Positions 1 through 6,465 of a stretch of 22,763 nt of DNA are shown here, piece after piece. Source of the DNA: CAZALT01 sp964485515. Its GTDB lineage: Bacteria; Actinomycetota; Acidimicrobiia; Acidimicrobiales; Acidimicrobilacustridaceae. The position numbers and the translations under genes were made by a program. The stretch covers positions 1-22,763 of the forward strand of contig CAZALT010000041.1 in NCBI GenBank assembly GCA_964485515.1, in the 5' to 3' direction. The notes under the pieces were generated by a model. It had not been told where the DNA came from. It worked only from the letters and a program-made list of their open reading frames with translations, and did no database searches. Position 1 is the stretch's first letter, and every line of letters begins with the position of its first letter.

Positions 1-145
1 CCGGGGGTCGGACCCGACCGGACGGCGACCTCCCAGCGCGACCGATGCCGTCGGCAACCGGTCGAGGAACGTGGCGACGGTCGTCGCCGGGGTGAAACCT
101 CTAGAGATCTAGGCGCCCGTCTGCTCGTCGTCCTACGCTGCTCGC
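1..145. other. Left-edge stretch without an assignable gene
   Basis: No complete gene can be called here. One plus-strand frame is open from the edge to a TAG at 110-112 and could be the tail of an upstream gene. One minus-strand frame is also open to the edge with acceptable codon use, but it has no start codon inside the window. Bases 98-113 hold two overlapping AT-containing palindromes (CTCTAGAG and AGATCT), unusual in such GC-rich DNA and lying just upstream of the crotonase promoter. Their role is unknown. Confidence 0.4.
134..139 (+). promoter_or_regulatory. -10-like hexamer of a putative leaderless promoter
   Basis: TACGCT fits the actinobacterial -10 pattern TAnnnT. It is followed by exactly six bases (GCTCGC) and then the ATG of the crotonase gene, which has no Shine-Dalgarno sequence. 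That places the expected transcription start at or next to the A of the ATG. The same geometry is seen before two other genes in this window. Confidence 0.5.
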
Positions 146-907
146 ATGGTCGAATTCGAAGTCCGGGGCCACGTCGCCCTGCTCACCCTGAACCGTCCCG
201 AAGCCCGCAACGCCGTCAACGACGTCGTCGCCCAATCGATGACCGAGCACCTCGAGCGCATCGAGGCTGACGACGACATCTGGGTCTCGGTGCTCGCCGC
301 CAACGGTCCCGTCTTCTGCGCCGGCGCCGATCTCAAGCTCATCAACGCCGGGCGCGCCGCCGAGACCTCCACGCCCAAAGGCGGCTTCGGCGGCTTCACC
401 AGCTTCCCCCGCCGCAAGCCGATCATCGCCGCCGTCGACGGCCTCGCCACCGCGGGCGGCTGCGAGATCGCCCTGGCCTGCGACATGATCGTGTCGTCGA
501 CCAACGGCGCTTTCGGCCTCGCCGAGGTCAAGCGCAACCTGATCGCCGCAGCCGGTGGGCTCTACCGACTGCCGAAGGTCATCGGCAAGAACGTCGCCCT
601 CGAGGTCGCGCTCACCGGTGTTCCGCTCTCGGCCGAACGCGCCTACGAGCTGGGCCTCGTCAACAAGGTGACCGAACCGGGCAAGGCGTTCGACGAGGCG
701 CTCGCGCTCGCCGAGACCATCGCGGCAAACGCACCGCTCGCCGTGTGGGCCACGCGCGAGCTGGTGATCGCCGCCGACTGGGAGGACGAGGAGACCCTCC
801 AGACCACCACCGGCGAGGCGTTCATGAACATCCTGTCGTCCGAGGACACCGGCGAGGGCCTCAACGCGTTCATCGAGAAGCGCGACCCGGTCTGGAAGGC
901 CCGCTGA
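146..907 (+). CDS. Enoyl-CoA hydratase/isomerase (crotonase family)
   Basis: This 253-residue protein has the usual length of a monofunctional enoyl-CoA hydratase. The family adds water across the double bond of 2-enoyl-CoA esters in cytoplasmic fatty-acid or amino-acid degradation. The oxyanion-hole segment CAGADL is at about residues 58-63. The second conserved block GGCEIALACD contains Glu107, and FGLAEV contains Glu127; these align with the two catalytic glutamates of rat mitochondrial hydratase, so hydratase chemistry is plausible. The C-terminal EKRDPVWKAR is typical of the family. The ATG at 146 is chosen because a -10-like TACGCT lies six bases upstream and there is no ribosome-binding site, suggesting a leaderless message. 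The exact acyl-CoA substrate cannot be read from the sequence, and crotonase paralogues often do other reactions. Neighbours give no pathway. Confidence 0.9.
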   Translation: MVEFEVRGHVALLTLNRPEARNAVNDVVAQSMTEHLERIEADDDIWVSVLAANGPVFCAGADLKLINAGRAAETSTPKGGFGGFTSFPRRKPIIAAVDGLATAGGCEIALACDMIVSSTNGAFGLAEVKRNLIAAAGGLYRLPKVIGKNVALEVALTGVPLSAERAYELGLVNKVTEPGKAFDEALALAETIAANAPLAVWATRELVIAADWEDEETLQTTTGEAFMNILSSEDTGEGLNAFIEKRDPVWKAR

Positions 908-948
908 CCTCCTGACCTCCTCGATCCGCGGGTCGGCGCCACGACAGC

Positions 949-1425
949 ATGGCCGGCGCTCGAGAGCCAGCAGGTGAGGACGACGACCTGGGAGCGCAGG
1001 TGAGCGCCCACGCCGAACGCGACGACGAGCTCGACTGGTTCGGGTACTCGGTACGCAAGGACCGCGACATGCGACCGGTCGAGCCGGTGCCGTGCCCGCA
1101 CTGCGGGACAGCGTTCACCACGGGCCTCGCGATGCGCACCCACCTCGTGGACGAGCACGGCACGCGCGCCGCCAAGCAGGGGACGGCACAGGAAGCGGGC
1201 CGGTTGAGGCGCTGGGTGCAGGGCCTCGCCTACCTGCCCTCGTGGTTCGTCATCCCGCTCAACCTCGGCGTCACCGCCGTCCTCGCCACGGCTTGGTGGG
1301 ACGACATCGAGCTCTTCTCGTTGGACGATCCAACGGGGGTGGCCCAGGCCTGGATCCTCCGCCTGAGCCTGCTCCCCGTGACGTGCTACCTCGCGGCACG
1401 CGTCGCGACGATCGAGCGGGCCTGA
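949..1425 (+). CDS. Small membrane protein with a C2H2-like zinc finger
   Basis: I do not recognise this 158-residue protein as a named family. The acidic N-terminus (residues 1-40) is followed by a C2H2-like motif with Cys49, Cys52, His65 and His70 (CPHC, then MRTHLVDEH). This spacing is typical of a classical zinc finger. Two hydrophobic stretches at about 95-117 and 132-154 look like transmembrane helices joined by a short acidic loop. The predicted picture is a cytoplasmic finger tethered to the membrane by a C-terminal hairpin. Codon use matches its neighbours. The gene starts 41 bases after the crotonase stop and may be co-transcribed with it. It converges on the lipoprotein hydrolase with only 17 bases between stops. 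Whether the finger binds zinc, nucleic acid or a protein is unknown. Confidence 0.7.
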   Translation: MAGAREPAGEDDDLGAQVSAHAERDDELDWFGYSVRKDRDMRPVEPVPCPHCGTAFTTGLAMRTHLVDEHGTRAAKQGTAQEAGRLRRWVQGLAYLPSWFVIPLNLGVTAVLATAWWDDIELFSLDDPTGVAQAWILRLSLLPVTCYLAARVATIERA

Positions 1426-1434
1426 CCCGGCCCG
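1417..1434. terminator. Short hairpin between convergent genes
   Basis: CGGGCC and GGCCCG form a perfect 6-bp stem with a TGACCC loop. The loop includes the stop codon of the zinc-finger gene, and the far arm lies just before the convergent hydrolase stop at 1443. There is no T-tract on either strand. It is a weak candidate for a bidirectional terminator. Confidence 0.35.
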
Positions 1435-1442
1435 TCGTCTGA

Positions 1443-3050
1443 TCAGGGGAACAGCGACCGGTTGGCCTCGGCTTCGCCGATGAGCTCGTCGGCATCGGGC
1501 TGGAGCAAGAAGCCGGCGGCCACCTGTTCGTTCGCCGAGGCCGTGAACTGTGCGACGTAGGTGTCGGCCGTGCCGTAGAGCCCGACGATCGTTTCCTGGT
1601 CGAAGGGCGTCGTGCTCCCGAACAGCACGCAGATCGAACCGCCCTCCTCGAGGTCGGCGATGGTGGAGTCGTCGACCGGGTCACCGGAGAGGGTCGCCAC
1701 CGGCACGTCGACCATCGGGTTGCGCACTCCGCCCACGGCGTTGCCGTGGTCGTCGCGCACGATGGCGGCGTCGCCCTCGGCGTTCACCGTGGTCTCGAGG
1801 CGAGCGGGGGCGCTCGGAGGCGGAGCTCCGCCTGCCGCCCACCCCGCGAGGTGGTGCATCGCCGCGGTGAGGATCTCCTTGTGCGGACCGGTGTTGACGA
1901 GCCCGCAGCCGAGGAACGACCCGACGCTCGGGTCGCGGGGCCCACCGATCACCGCGCGGATGAAGTGGGCATCGGCGTGGGAGGTCCCGGCCATCTCCCA
2001 GGTGCGGATCAGGTCGGTGTCGTCCTGCCGGGCGTTGACGTAGCCGAGCAGGGTCAGGTCGGTCTCGGCTTCGACCATCATCACGGGGACGTCGAGATCG
2101 GTGCGCACCTGCACGCCGGTGCGGAACGCCTCCCGCACGTCCTCGTCCTCCGCGTCCGGCCGGGCCCGGAAGTACTCGCCTTCCAAGGGTGCCGACACCG
2201 AGCCGCGGCTGTGCACGAGGAACCCGTCGTAGGTGGGAGCGAGCGGGTGGATGGCGTTGACGTAGGTCGTCATGAACATGGCCGACTGCGACTCGCCGGC
2301 CGCGATGACCTGCGTCGGTCGGAGGTCGCCGAGCAGTGCGGCCGGGTCCTCGGCGATCGCCCGCCCGACCTGGCCGTAGAGGTCGTAGGCATAGGCGTCG
2401 CCCGGATGGGTGAGCGTGCCGTAGCGCTCGGGATCGATGTTCCGCAGGCCGCTGGTGTCGGCCTCGACCTCCGCGTCGGCGACCTGCGTCTCGTCGACGT
2501 CGACCGACAAGATGGTCTCGCCGCCCTCGACCCCCTGCGCCTGCGCGCTGACCCCGACGTAGGCATGGCCCTCACGTCCGATCTCCTCGGACAGGTAGCC
2601 CCAGTCGGGCGAGGCCTCGATGACGCTCACGTTGAACCACTCGACCAAGACCGTCCCGCTGAACGCGGCAGGGTCCGCCGGACGGCGGACGACCACCCGC
2701 GTGCGGTACTCGGCGTCGTCACCCGGCACCACCGTCCAGTGCCCGTCTGCCGGCGTGTCGACAGCGGTGAACGACGACGCCGTCCCGGCGACGAAGTACT
2801 CCTCTTCGACGTAGCCGTCGGGGGCCTTGGCCGCGGGTTGCGGCATGTTGATGCCCTTGCCCTCGACGGCAGGCGTGGTGATCTCGGTGGGGGTGCGCCC
2901 CTCGATCGAGCTCACCGGAGTCGGTCCGGTCGTGCCGGTCGTGCCATCAGCTGCGTCGTCGGATCCATCAGACGAGCACCCTGCCACAACGGCGACCACG
3001 AGCACCACGAGTGCAAGCGCCCGAAGGCGCGCCTGTCCGTTCAGTCCCAC
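1443..3050 (-). CDS. Secreted lipoprotein alpha/beta-hydrolase (Abhydrolase_10-like)
   Basis: This 535-residue protein starts with a lipoprotein signal: basic residues, a hydrophobic run, and the lipobox VAGC with the lipidated Cys at about residue 25. A Ser/Asp/Gly-rich linker follows. The mature domain resembles the large alpha/beta-hydrolase family found in actinobacteria and proteobacteria (Pfam Abhydrolase_10 type). Its nucleophile motif is GESQS, followed by a conserved TTYVNAIHPL segment. A TSHADAHF segment probably supplies the catalytic His. It should act outside the membrane on an ester or related substrate that cannot be named. The start is the GTG at 3050, preceded by a purine-rich GGGGGAAG. 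A TACGGT at 3076-3081 is a possible -10 box. It is transcribed alone or with the epoxide hydrolase upstream, 90 bases away with a hairpin between. Confidence 0.8.
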   Translation of the reverse strand: MGLNGQARLRALALVVLVVAVVAGCSSDGSDDAADGTTGTTGPTPVSSIEGRTPTEITTPAVEGKGINMPQPAAKAPDGYVEEEYFVAGTASSFTAVDTPADGHWTVVPGDDAEYRTRVVVRRPADPAAFSGTVLVEWFNVSVIEASPDWGYLSEEIGREGHAYVGVSAQAQGVEGGETILSVDVDETQVADAEVEADTSGLRNIDPERYGTLTHPGDAYAYDLYGQVGRAIAEDPAALLGDLRPTQVIAAGESQSAMFMTTYVNAIHPLAPTYDGFLVHSRGSVSAPLEGEYFRARPDAEDEDVREAFRTGVQVRTDLDVPVMMVEAETDLTLLGYVNARQDDTDLIRTWEMAGTSHADAHFIRAVIGGPRDPSVGSFLGCGLVNTGPHKEILTAAMHHLAGWAAGGAPPPSAPARLETTVNAEGDAAIVRDDHGNAVGGVRNPMVDVPVATLSGDPVDDSTIADLEEGGSICVLFGSTTPFDQETIVGLYGTADTYVAQFTASANEQVAAGFLLQPDADELIGEAEANRSLFP

Positions 3051-3122
3051 AGATCTTCCCCCTTCGGCCCTCGGAACCGTACCGCCGTCCGATGGGTCAT
3101 GGGTGGCAGGCAGCAGCGGGCC

Positions 3123-3140
3123 GCCGGGAGACGTCCCGGC
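3123..3140 (-). terminator. Perfect hairpin abutting the epoxide hydrolase stop codon
   Basis: GCCGGGA and TCCCGGC form a perfect 7-bp stem around a 4-base loop. The hairpin touches the stop codon of the epoxide hydrolase gene, which is read on the minus strand. There is no T-tract, as is common for hairpin terminators in GC-rich actinobacteria. It probably ends the glutathione peroxidase-epoxide hydrolase transcript or protects its 3' end. Confidence 0.5.
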
Positions 3141-4295
3141 TCACCGCACCGACCGGAAGGCTCCCCGTAGCTGATCGACGAACAGCTCGGGCTGCTCGAG
3201 GGCGGCGAAGTGACCGCCCTTGTCCACGATCTCGAACCAGATGAGGTTCGGGTAGACCTTCTCGGCCCAGCGTCGCGACGTGCGGATGATCTCCCTCGGG
3301 AACACGGTGATGGCGGTGGGGACCGCGACCGGGCCACCCTCCTGGAGCCGTTTGAAGCTCTCCCAGTAGAGCCGGGCCGACGAGGCGGCCGATGCGGTGA
3401 ACCAGTAGGCGCTCACGTCGTCGAGCATCTGCTGACGGGTGAGCGCACCTTCGGGATGGCCGTCGCAGTCGGTCCAGGCGTGGAACTTCTCGACGATCCA
3501 CGCCAGCTGTCCCATCGGGCTGTCGGTGAGCCCGTAGCCCAGGGTCTGGGGCTTGGTCGACTGGATCGATGAGTAGCCCATGCCGGTCTCGGCGTGGGCG
3601 CCCATGCCGGTGAGCGCGTCGAGCTCCTGCTCGGTGAGCGAGTCCATGGTGTCGGGGTCGGGGAAGGCGAAGGGCATGTTGAGGTGGATCGCCGCCAGAC
3701 CCGACGGGGCCTGCTGGCCGAGCACGTGGGTCACCCCCGAGCCCCAGTCGCCGCCCTGCGCGACGTAGCGGTGGTAGCCGAGGCCGGTCATGAGCGTGTC
3801 CCACGCGGTGGCGATCCGCTCGATGCCCCAACCCGGCTCGGTCGGCTTGTCGCTCCACCCGTAGCCCGGAAGCGACGGTGCCACGACGTGGAAGGCGTCG
3901 GCCGGGTCGCCGCCGTGCGCCCGGGGATCCGACAGCGGTCCGATGACGTCGAGGAACTCCGTCACGCTGCCGGGCCACCCGTGGGTGAGCACGAGCGGCA
4001 GCGCGTCGGGCTCGGGCGAACGCACGTGGAGGAAGTGGATCCCGAGACCGTCGATCGTGGCCTTGTCCTGCGGGAAGGCGTTGATGCGGTCGGCCAGGCC
4101 GAAGTCGTACTCCTCGGCCCACCACCGGCACAGCTCCTGCACGTAGGCCAGGGGGATGCCCTGGCTCCAGTCGTCGACGGGCTCCTTCTCAGGCCAGCGC
4201 GTCCGGGCCAGCCGGTCGCGGAGCTCAGCGATGTCGGACGTGTCGATCTCGACCCGAAAGGGCGTGGTGTCGAGCGGGCCGGGCTGCTGGGTCAC
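3141..4295 (-). CDS. Epoxide hydrolase (EHN + alpha/beta-hydrolase)
   Basis: This 384-residue protein has the two-part layout of microsomal-type epoxide hydrolases. An EHN-like N-terminal domain covers about residues 12-100, and an alpha/beta-hydrolase core follows. The oxyanion motif HGWPG is at 105-109. The nucleophile is Asp183 in QGGDWGS, and the charge-relay His362 is in DKGGHFAALEQP. The family opens epoxides to diols through an alkyl-enzyme ester. The GTG at 4295 is chosen because it overlaps the upstream glutathione peroxidase stop as GTGA. The reading frame continues far upstream, but that part lies inside the peroxidase gene and looks non-coding. The overlap implies coupled translation and joint expression with the peroxidase. 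The substrate is unknown. Confidence 0.88.
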   Translation of the reverse strand: MTQQPGPLDTTPFRVEIDTSDIAELRDRLARTRWPEKEPVDDWSQGIPLAYVQELCRWWAEEYDFGLADRINAFPQDKATIDGLGIHFLHVRSPEPDALPLVLTHGWPGSVTEFLDVIGPLSDPRAHGGDPADAFHVVAPSLPGYGWSDKPTEPGWGIERIATAWDTLMTGLGYHRYVAQGGDWGSGVTHVLGQQAPSGLAAIHLNMPFAFPDPDTMDSLTEQELDALTGMGAHAETGMGYSSIQSTKPQTLGYGLTDSPMGQLAWIVEKFHAWTDCDGHPEGALTRQQMLDDVSAYWFTASAASSARLYWESFKRLQEGGPVAVPTAITVFPREIIRTSRRWAEKVYPNLIWFEIVDKGGHFAALEQPELFVDQLRGAFRSVR

Positions 4296-4834
4296 TTGGC
4301 GAGCTCGGCCTCGATCGCGGCGGTGACCGCGGGATCGTCGGGTGTCGTCGACGGCGCGAAGCGGGCGACGACCTCGCCGTCCTTGGCGATGAGGAACTTC
4401 TCGAAGTTCCACAGCACGTCGGGGTCCTGGGTCGGCGTCAGGCCATGCCCGCTCAGGTTCTCGCGGAACTCGGCCTTGCCGTCCGCCTCGGGGATCGCTG
4501 AGGTGAGCTCGGCGTACAGCGGATGCTGGTCGCCACCGACGACGCTGATCTTCGACACGACGGGAAAGCTCACCGAGTAGTTCGTGGAGCAGAACTCGGC
4601 GATCTCGTCGTCGGTGCCGGGCTCCTGACCGGCGAAGTCGTTCGCCGGGAACCCGATGACGGTCAGGCCATCGTCCTTGCGGGCCTCGTAGAGCGCCTGG
4701 AGCGCCTCGTACTGCGGGGTCAGCCCGCACTTCGACGCCACGTTGACGACCAGCACGACGTCGCCGGCGTAGTCACCCAGCGTCCCGGTGCTCCCATCCA
4801 TCTTGGTGAACTCGATCTCGCGGACTGCGGTCAT
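4292..4834 (-). CDS. Glutathione peroxidase-like thiol peroxidase
   Basis: This 180-residue protein has the normal length of a bacterial glutathione peroxidase-family enzyme, which reduces peroxides and usually takes electrons from thioredoxin rather than glutathione. The peroxidatic cysteine is in NVASKCGLTPQYE, so it is a Cys rather than a selenocysteine form. FPANDFAGQEPG carries the Gln of the catalytic tetrad, and WNFEKFLI carries the Trp and Asn. The Cys often found in FPCNQF is Ala here. A second Cys in EFCSTNYSVSFP lies where the resolving Cys of thioredoxin-dependent members sits. The ATG at 4834 is preceded by a good GAGGAG; the frame is open upstream, but that part is Pro/Ser-rich and unlike the family. 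It is the first gene of an overlapping pair with the epoxide hydrolase. Confidence 0.9.
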   Translation of the reverse strand: MTAVREIEFTKMDGSTGTLGDYAGDVVLVVNVASKCGLTPQYEALQALYEARKDDGLTVIGFPANDFAGQEPGTDDEIAEFCSTNYSVSFPVVSKISVVGGDQHPLYAELTSAIPEADGKAEFRENLSGHGLTPTQDPDVLWNFEKFLIAKDGEVVARFAPSTTPDDPAVTAAIEAELAK

Positions 4835-4868
4835 CTCGTCGGCTCCTCGTGCTGGGTGATCGTCGGTC

Positions 4869-4886
4869 GGTGACGAGACCGTCACC
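4869..4886. promoter_or_regulatory. 18-bp palindrome upstream of the peroxidase-hydrolase operon
   Basis: GGTGACG and CGTCACC form a perfect inverted repeat around AGAC. It lies 35-52 bases before the glutathione peroxidase ATG, in the 118-base gap between that gene and the TetR gene upstream. It has the size and symmetry of a dimeric repressor operator. It could also be a hairpin in the 5' leader. The bound regulator is unknown. Confidence 0.4.
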
Positions 4887-4952
4887 ATGCCATGCCCAGC
4901 GGCGGGATGCGCCCAGGACGAGTTCGACCGTCGATCCCCGAGGGGCGGGACC

Positions 4953-5681
4953 TCAGGGCTCGCCGGCACAGAGCACGTGGACGGCCCGGCGCATCTGGAG
5001 GTCGAAGTAGGCATCGGCATCGTCGATGAGCCCTCGGAGGTGCCCGTGGAGCTCGAAGGACAGGGTGCCGAACAGGCTGGTCCACACCAGCAGCGAACGG
5101 GAGATCACGCTGTCGGGCACGTCCGCACCCGCGAGGTCGCGGAACCGACCGAACTCGGCGTGCACGACGCGCGGGATCGGCGTCAGCGAGTCCGGTGCGA
5201 TCTCACCGCTCGCCACGCCATCGGTGACGATGCGCAGGAACACGAGGCTGAGCCGTTCGGCGGGCGCCACCGTGTCCTGCGGCGCGTCGTAGCCCGGCAC
5301 CGGGCTTCCGTAGACGAGATCGAAGTCGGCGGGGCTCGCCGTGGCCCAGGTGCGCACCGTGTCGGCCAGTCCGAGCCATCGACGAGCGGTCCCCGCCCGC
5401 GCCATACCGCTTTCGGTGGCTTCGGCGGCGTCGGCCAACGAGCCGTAGGCGTCGAGGAGCAGGGCCGTGAGCAGGTCGTCGCGGCTCGGGAAGTACCGGT
5501 AGACCGCGGACGACACCATCCCCACGTCGCGGGCCACCGCCCGCAACGAGAGCGCCGCGGCGCCTTCCGCCACCAGACGACGGCGCGCCGCCGCCTTGAT
5601 CTCGTTCGTCAGCTCGACCCGGGCCCGTTCACGGGCGGTGGGTGCTTTGCCTGCGGGTGCCGTGGGGAGCTCCTTCGCCAT
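4953..5681 (-). CDS. TetR-family repressor with WHG-type C-terminal domain
   Basis: This 242-residue protein has an N-terminal TetR helix-turn-helix at about residues 24-72 (LSLRAVARDVGMVSSAVYRYFPSRDDLL). The C-terminal ligand domain carries DFDLVYGSPVPGYDAP, typical of the WHG type. TetR proteins usually repress their own gene and a divergent neighbour, and release DNA on binding a small molecule. The ATG at 5681 fits the usual N-terminal length; an in-frame ATG at 5699 is an alternative, and neither has a clear ribosome-binding site. The gene is divergent from the deazaflavin-dependent nitroreductase-family gene at 5819. Two matching palindromes lie between them, so that gene and tetR itself are the likely targets. 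The effector is unknown. Confidence 0.88.
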   Translation of the reverse strand: MAKELPTAPAGKAPTARERARVELTNEIKAAARRRLVAEGAAALSLRAVARDVGMVSSAVYRYFPSRDDLLTALLLDAYGSLADAAEATESGMARAGTARRWLGLADTVRTWATASPADFDLVYGSPVPGYDAPQDTVAPAERLSLVFLRIVTDGVASGEIAPDSLTPIPRVVHAEFGRFRDLAGADVPDSVISRSLLVWTSLFGTLSFELHGHLRGLIDDADAYFDLQMRRAVHVLCAGEP

Positions 5682-5721
5682 CGCGCCATGTTGACACATC
5701 CGAGAGCACACATCCGATACG

Positions 5722-5734
5722 AGAGCATTGCTCT
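5722..5734. promoter_or_regulatory. Putative TetR operator 1
   Basis: AGAGCA-T-TGCTCT is a perfect 13-bp palindrome. It abuts a consensus -35 hexamer TTGACA (5734-5739) reading towards the nitroreductase-family gene, sharing one base with it. A dimeric repressor bound here would block RNA polymerase. A further half-site, GAGAGCA, occurs at 5702-5708. Confidence 0.6.
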
Positions 5735-5739
5735 TGACA
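5734..5739 (+). promoter_or_regulatory. Consensus -35 box for the nitroreductase-family gene
   Basis: TTGACA is a perfect -35 hexamer 80 bases before the start codon at 5819. The -10 partner is less clear: CACCAT at 5757-5762 has 17-base spacing but matches poorly, and CATGAT at 5760-5765 matches better with 20-base spacing. Another TTGACA occurs at 5691-5696. Confidence 0.35.
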
Positions 5740-5774
5740 CTCGGGTGAAAGGAGTGCACCATGATCCCCATATC

Positions 5775-5789
5775 GAGAGCAGTGCTCTC
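5775..5789. promoter_or_regulatory. Putative TetR operator 2
   Basis: GAGAGCA-G-TGCTCTC is a perfect 15-bp palindrome around one base. Its core is the same as operator 1 apart from the central base, and the centres are 54 bases apart. It lies 29 bases before the nitroreductase-family start codon, so it would cover the transcription start or early leader. Confidence 0.6.
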
Positions 5790-5818
5790 TCATTCAACTC
5801 TGACGACAGGAGCAAACG

Positions 5819-6355
5819 ATGACCGCGACTCCCTTCTCCCAACCCGACGACCGAACCGACGCGAGCGACGCTGGCGAGAGCAAGGCCGGCAAGGGCAGCG
5901 CCGACGATCGGCGCTACCTGGCACCCGGGCGACCCGCCCGGGCCTTCAACAGGCTCGTCTCGGCCCTCAATCGGCTCGGCGCCGGCGTGTGGGGATCGCG
6001 CGAGCTCCAGGTCGTCGGTCGCTCGACCGGCGAGCTCCGCACGACACCGGTCAACCTCCTGGAGCTCGACGGGAAGGCCTATCTGGTGGCACCCCGCGGC
6101 ACGACGCAGTGGGTCCGCAACCTTCGGGCGGCCGGCGGGCACGGGAACCTTCGGCTGGGCCGGCGGGTCCGGTCGTTCGAGGCCATCGAGACCGCAGATG
6201 CCGACAAGGTCGAGGTGCTCCGCGCCTACCTCCGTCGCTGGAAGTTCGAGGTCGGTGCCTTCTTCGACGGCATCGACGCCTCGTCGACCGACGACGAGCT
6301 GCTCGCCATCGCACCGGGCTTCCCCGTCTTCGAGTTGGCGGTCAGCGAGACGTGA
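5819..6355 (+). CDS. Deazaflavin (F420)-dependent nitroreductase-family protein (DUF385/DDN-like)
   Basis: This 178-residue protein has a charged, low-complexity N-terminus of about 40 residues. It is followed by a split-barrel domain like the high-GC family containing mycobacterial Ddn. Recognisable segments are VVGRSTGELRTTPVNLLELDGKAYLV and TQWVRNLRAAGGHGNLRLG, typical of this family. Members bind the deazaflavin cofactor F420 and reduce quinones, nitro compounds or other electrophiles; the physiological substrate here is unknown. The ATG at 5819 has a good AGGAG at 5808-5812. Divergence from a TetR gene and the palindromes in the spacer suggest induction by the TetR ligand, perhaps a substrate of this enzyme. 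It converges on glnK with a strong hairpin between them. Confidence 0.85.
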   Translation: MTATPFSQPDDRTDASDAGESKAGKGSADDRRYLAPGRPARAFNRLVSALNRLGAGVWGSRELQVVGRSTGELRTTPVNLLELDGKAYLVAPRGTTQWVRNLRAAGGHGNLRLGRRVRSFEAIETADADKVEVLRAYLRRWKFEVGAFFDGIDASSTDDELLAIAPGFPVFELAVSET

Positions 6356-6379
6356 CCGACGACCCACACACCAGGATGC

Positions 6380-6411
6380 GAGAGGAGGGTCGATCGCTCG
6401 ACCCCCCTCTC
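6380..6411 (-). terminator. Long hairpin between convergent nitroreductase-family and glnK genes
   Basis: Two 14-base arms (6380-6393 and 6398-6411) enclose a TCGC loop. Thirteen of 14 pairs are Watson-Crick. The remaining A/C mismatch in plus-strand RNA becomes a G-U wobble in minus-strand RNA, so the fold is complete for the amt-glnK transcript. It lies 55 bases beyond the glnK stop and 24 beyond the opposing stop. No T-tract follows. Confidence 0.7.
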
Positions 6412-6465
6412 TAGCCCGCGGTGTGCGCTGCTGCGCCACCGCACCTGGTGGAGCTCAGCGGCCGA

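Noticed and set aside
905..920. Two copies of TGACCTCC after the crotonase stop
   Set aside because: Only two short units; most likely chance, though it resembles the TGACC array at 15604-15646.
1746..3170. A 474-codon plus-strand open frame opposite the lipoprotein hydrolase
   Set aside because: Antisense shadow of a well-supported gene with signal peptide and nucleophile motif.
4296..4730. N-terminal extension of the epoxide hydrolase frame
   Set aside because: The extra 145 codons lie within the glutathione peroxidase gene in another frame and are Arg/Gly-rich. The GTG at 4295 gives the normal family length.
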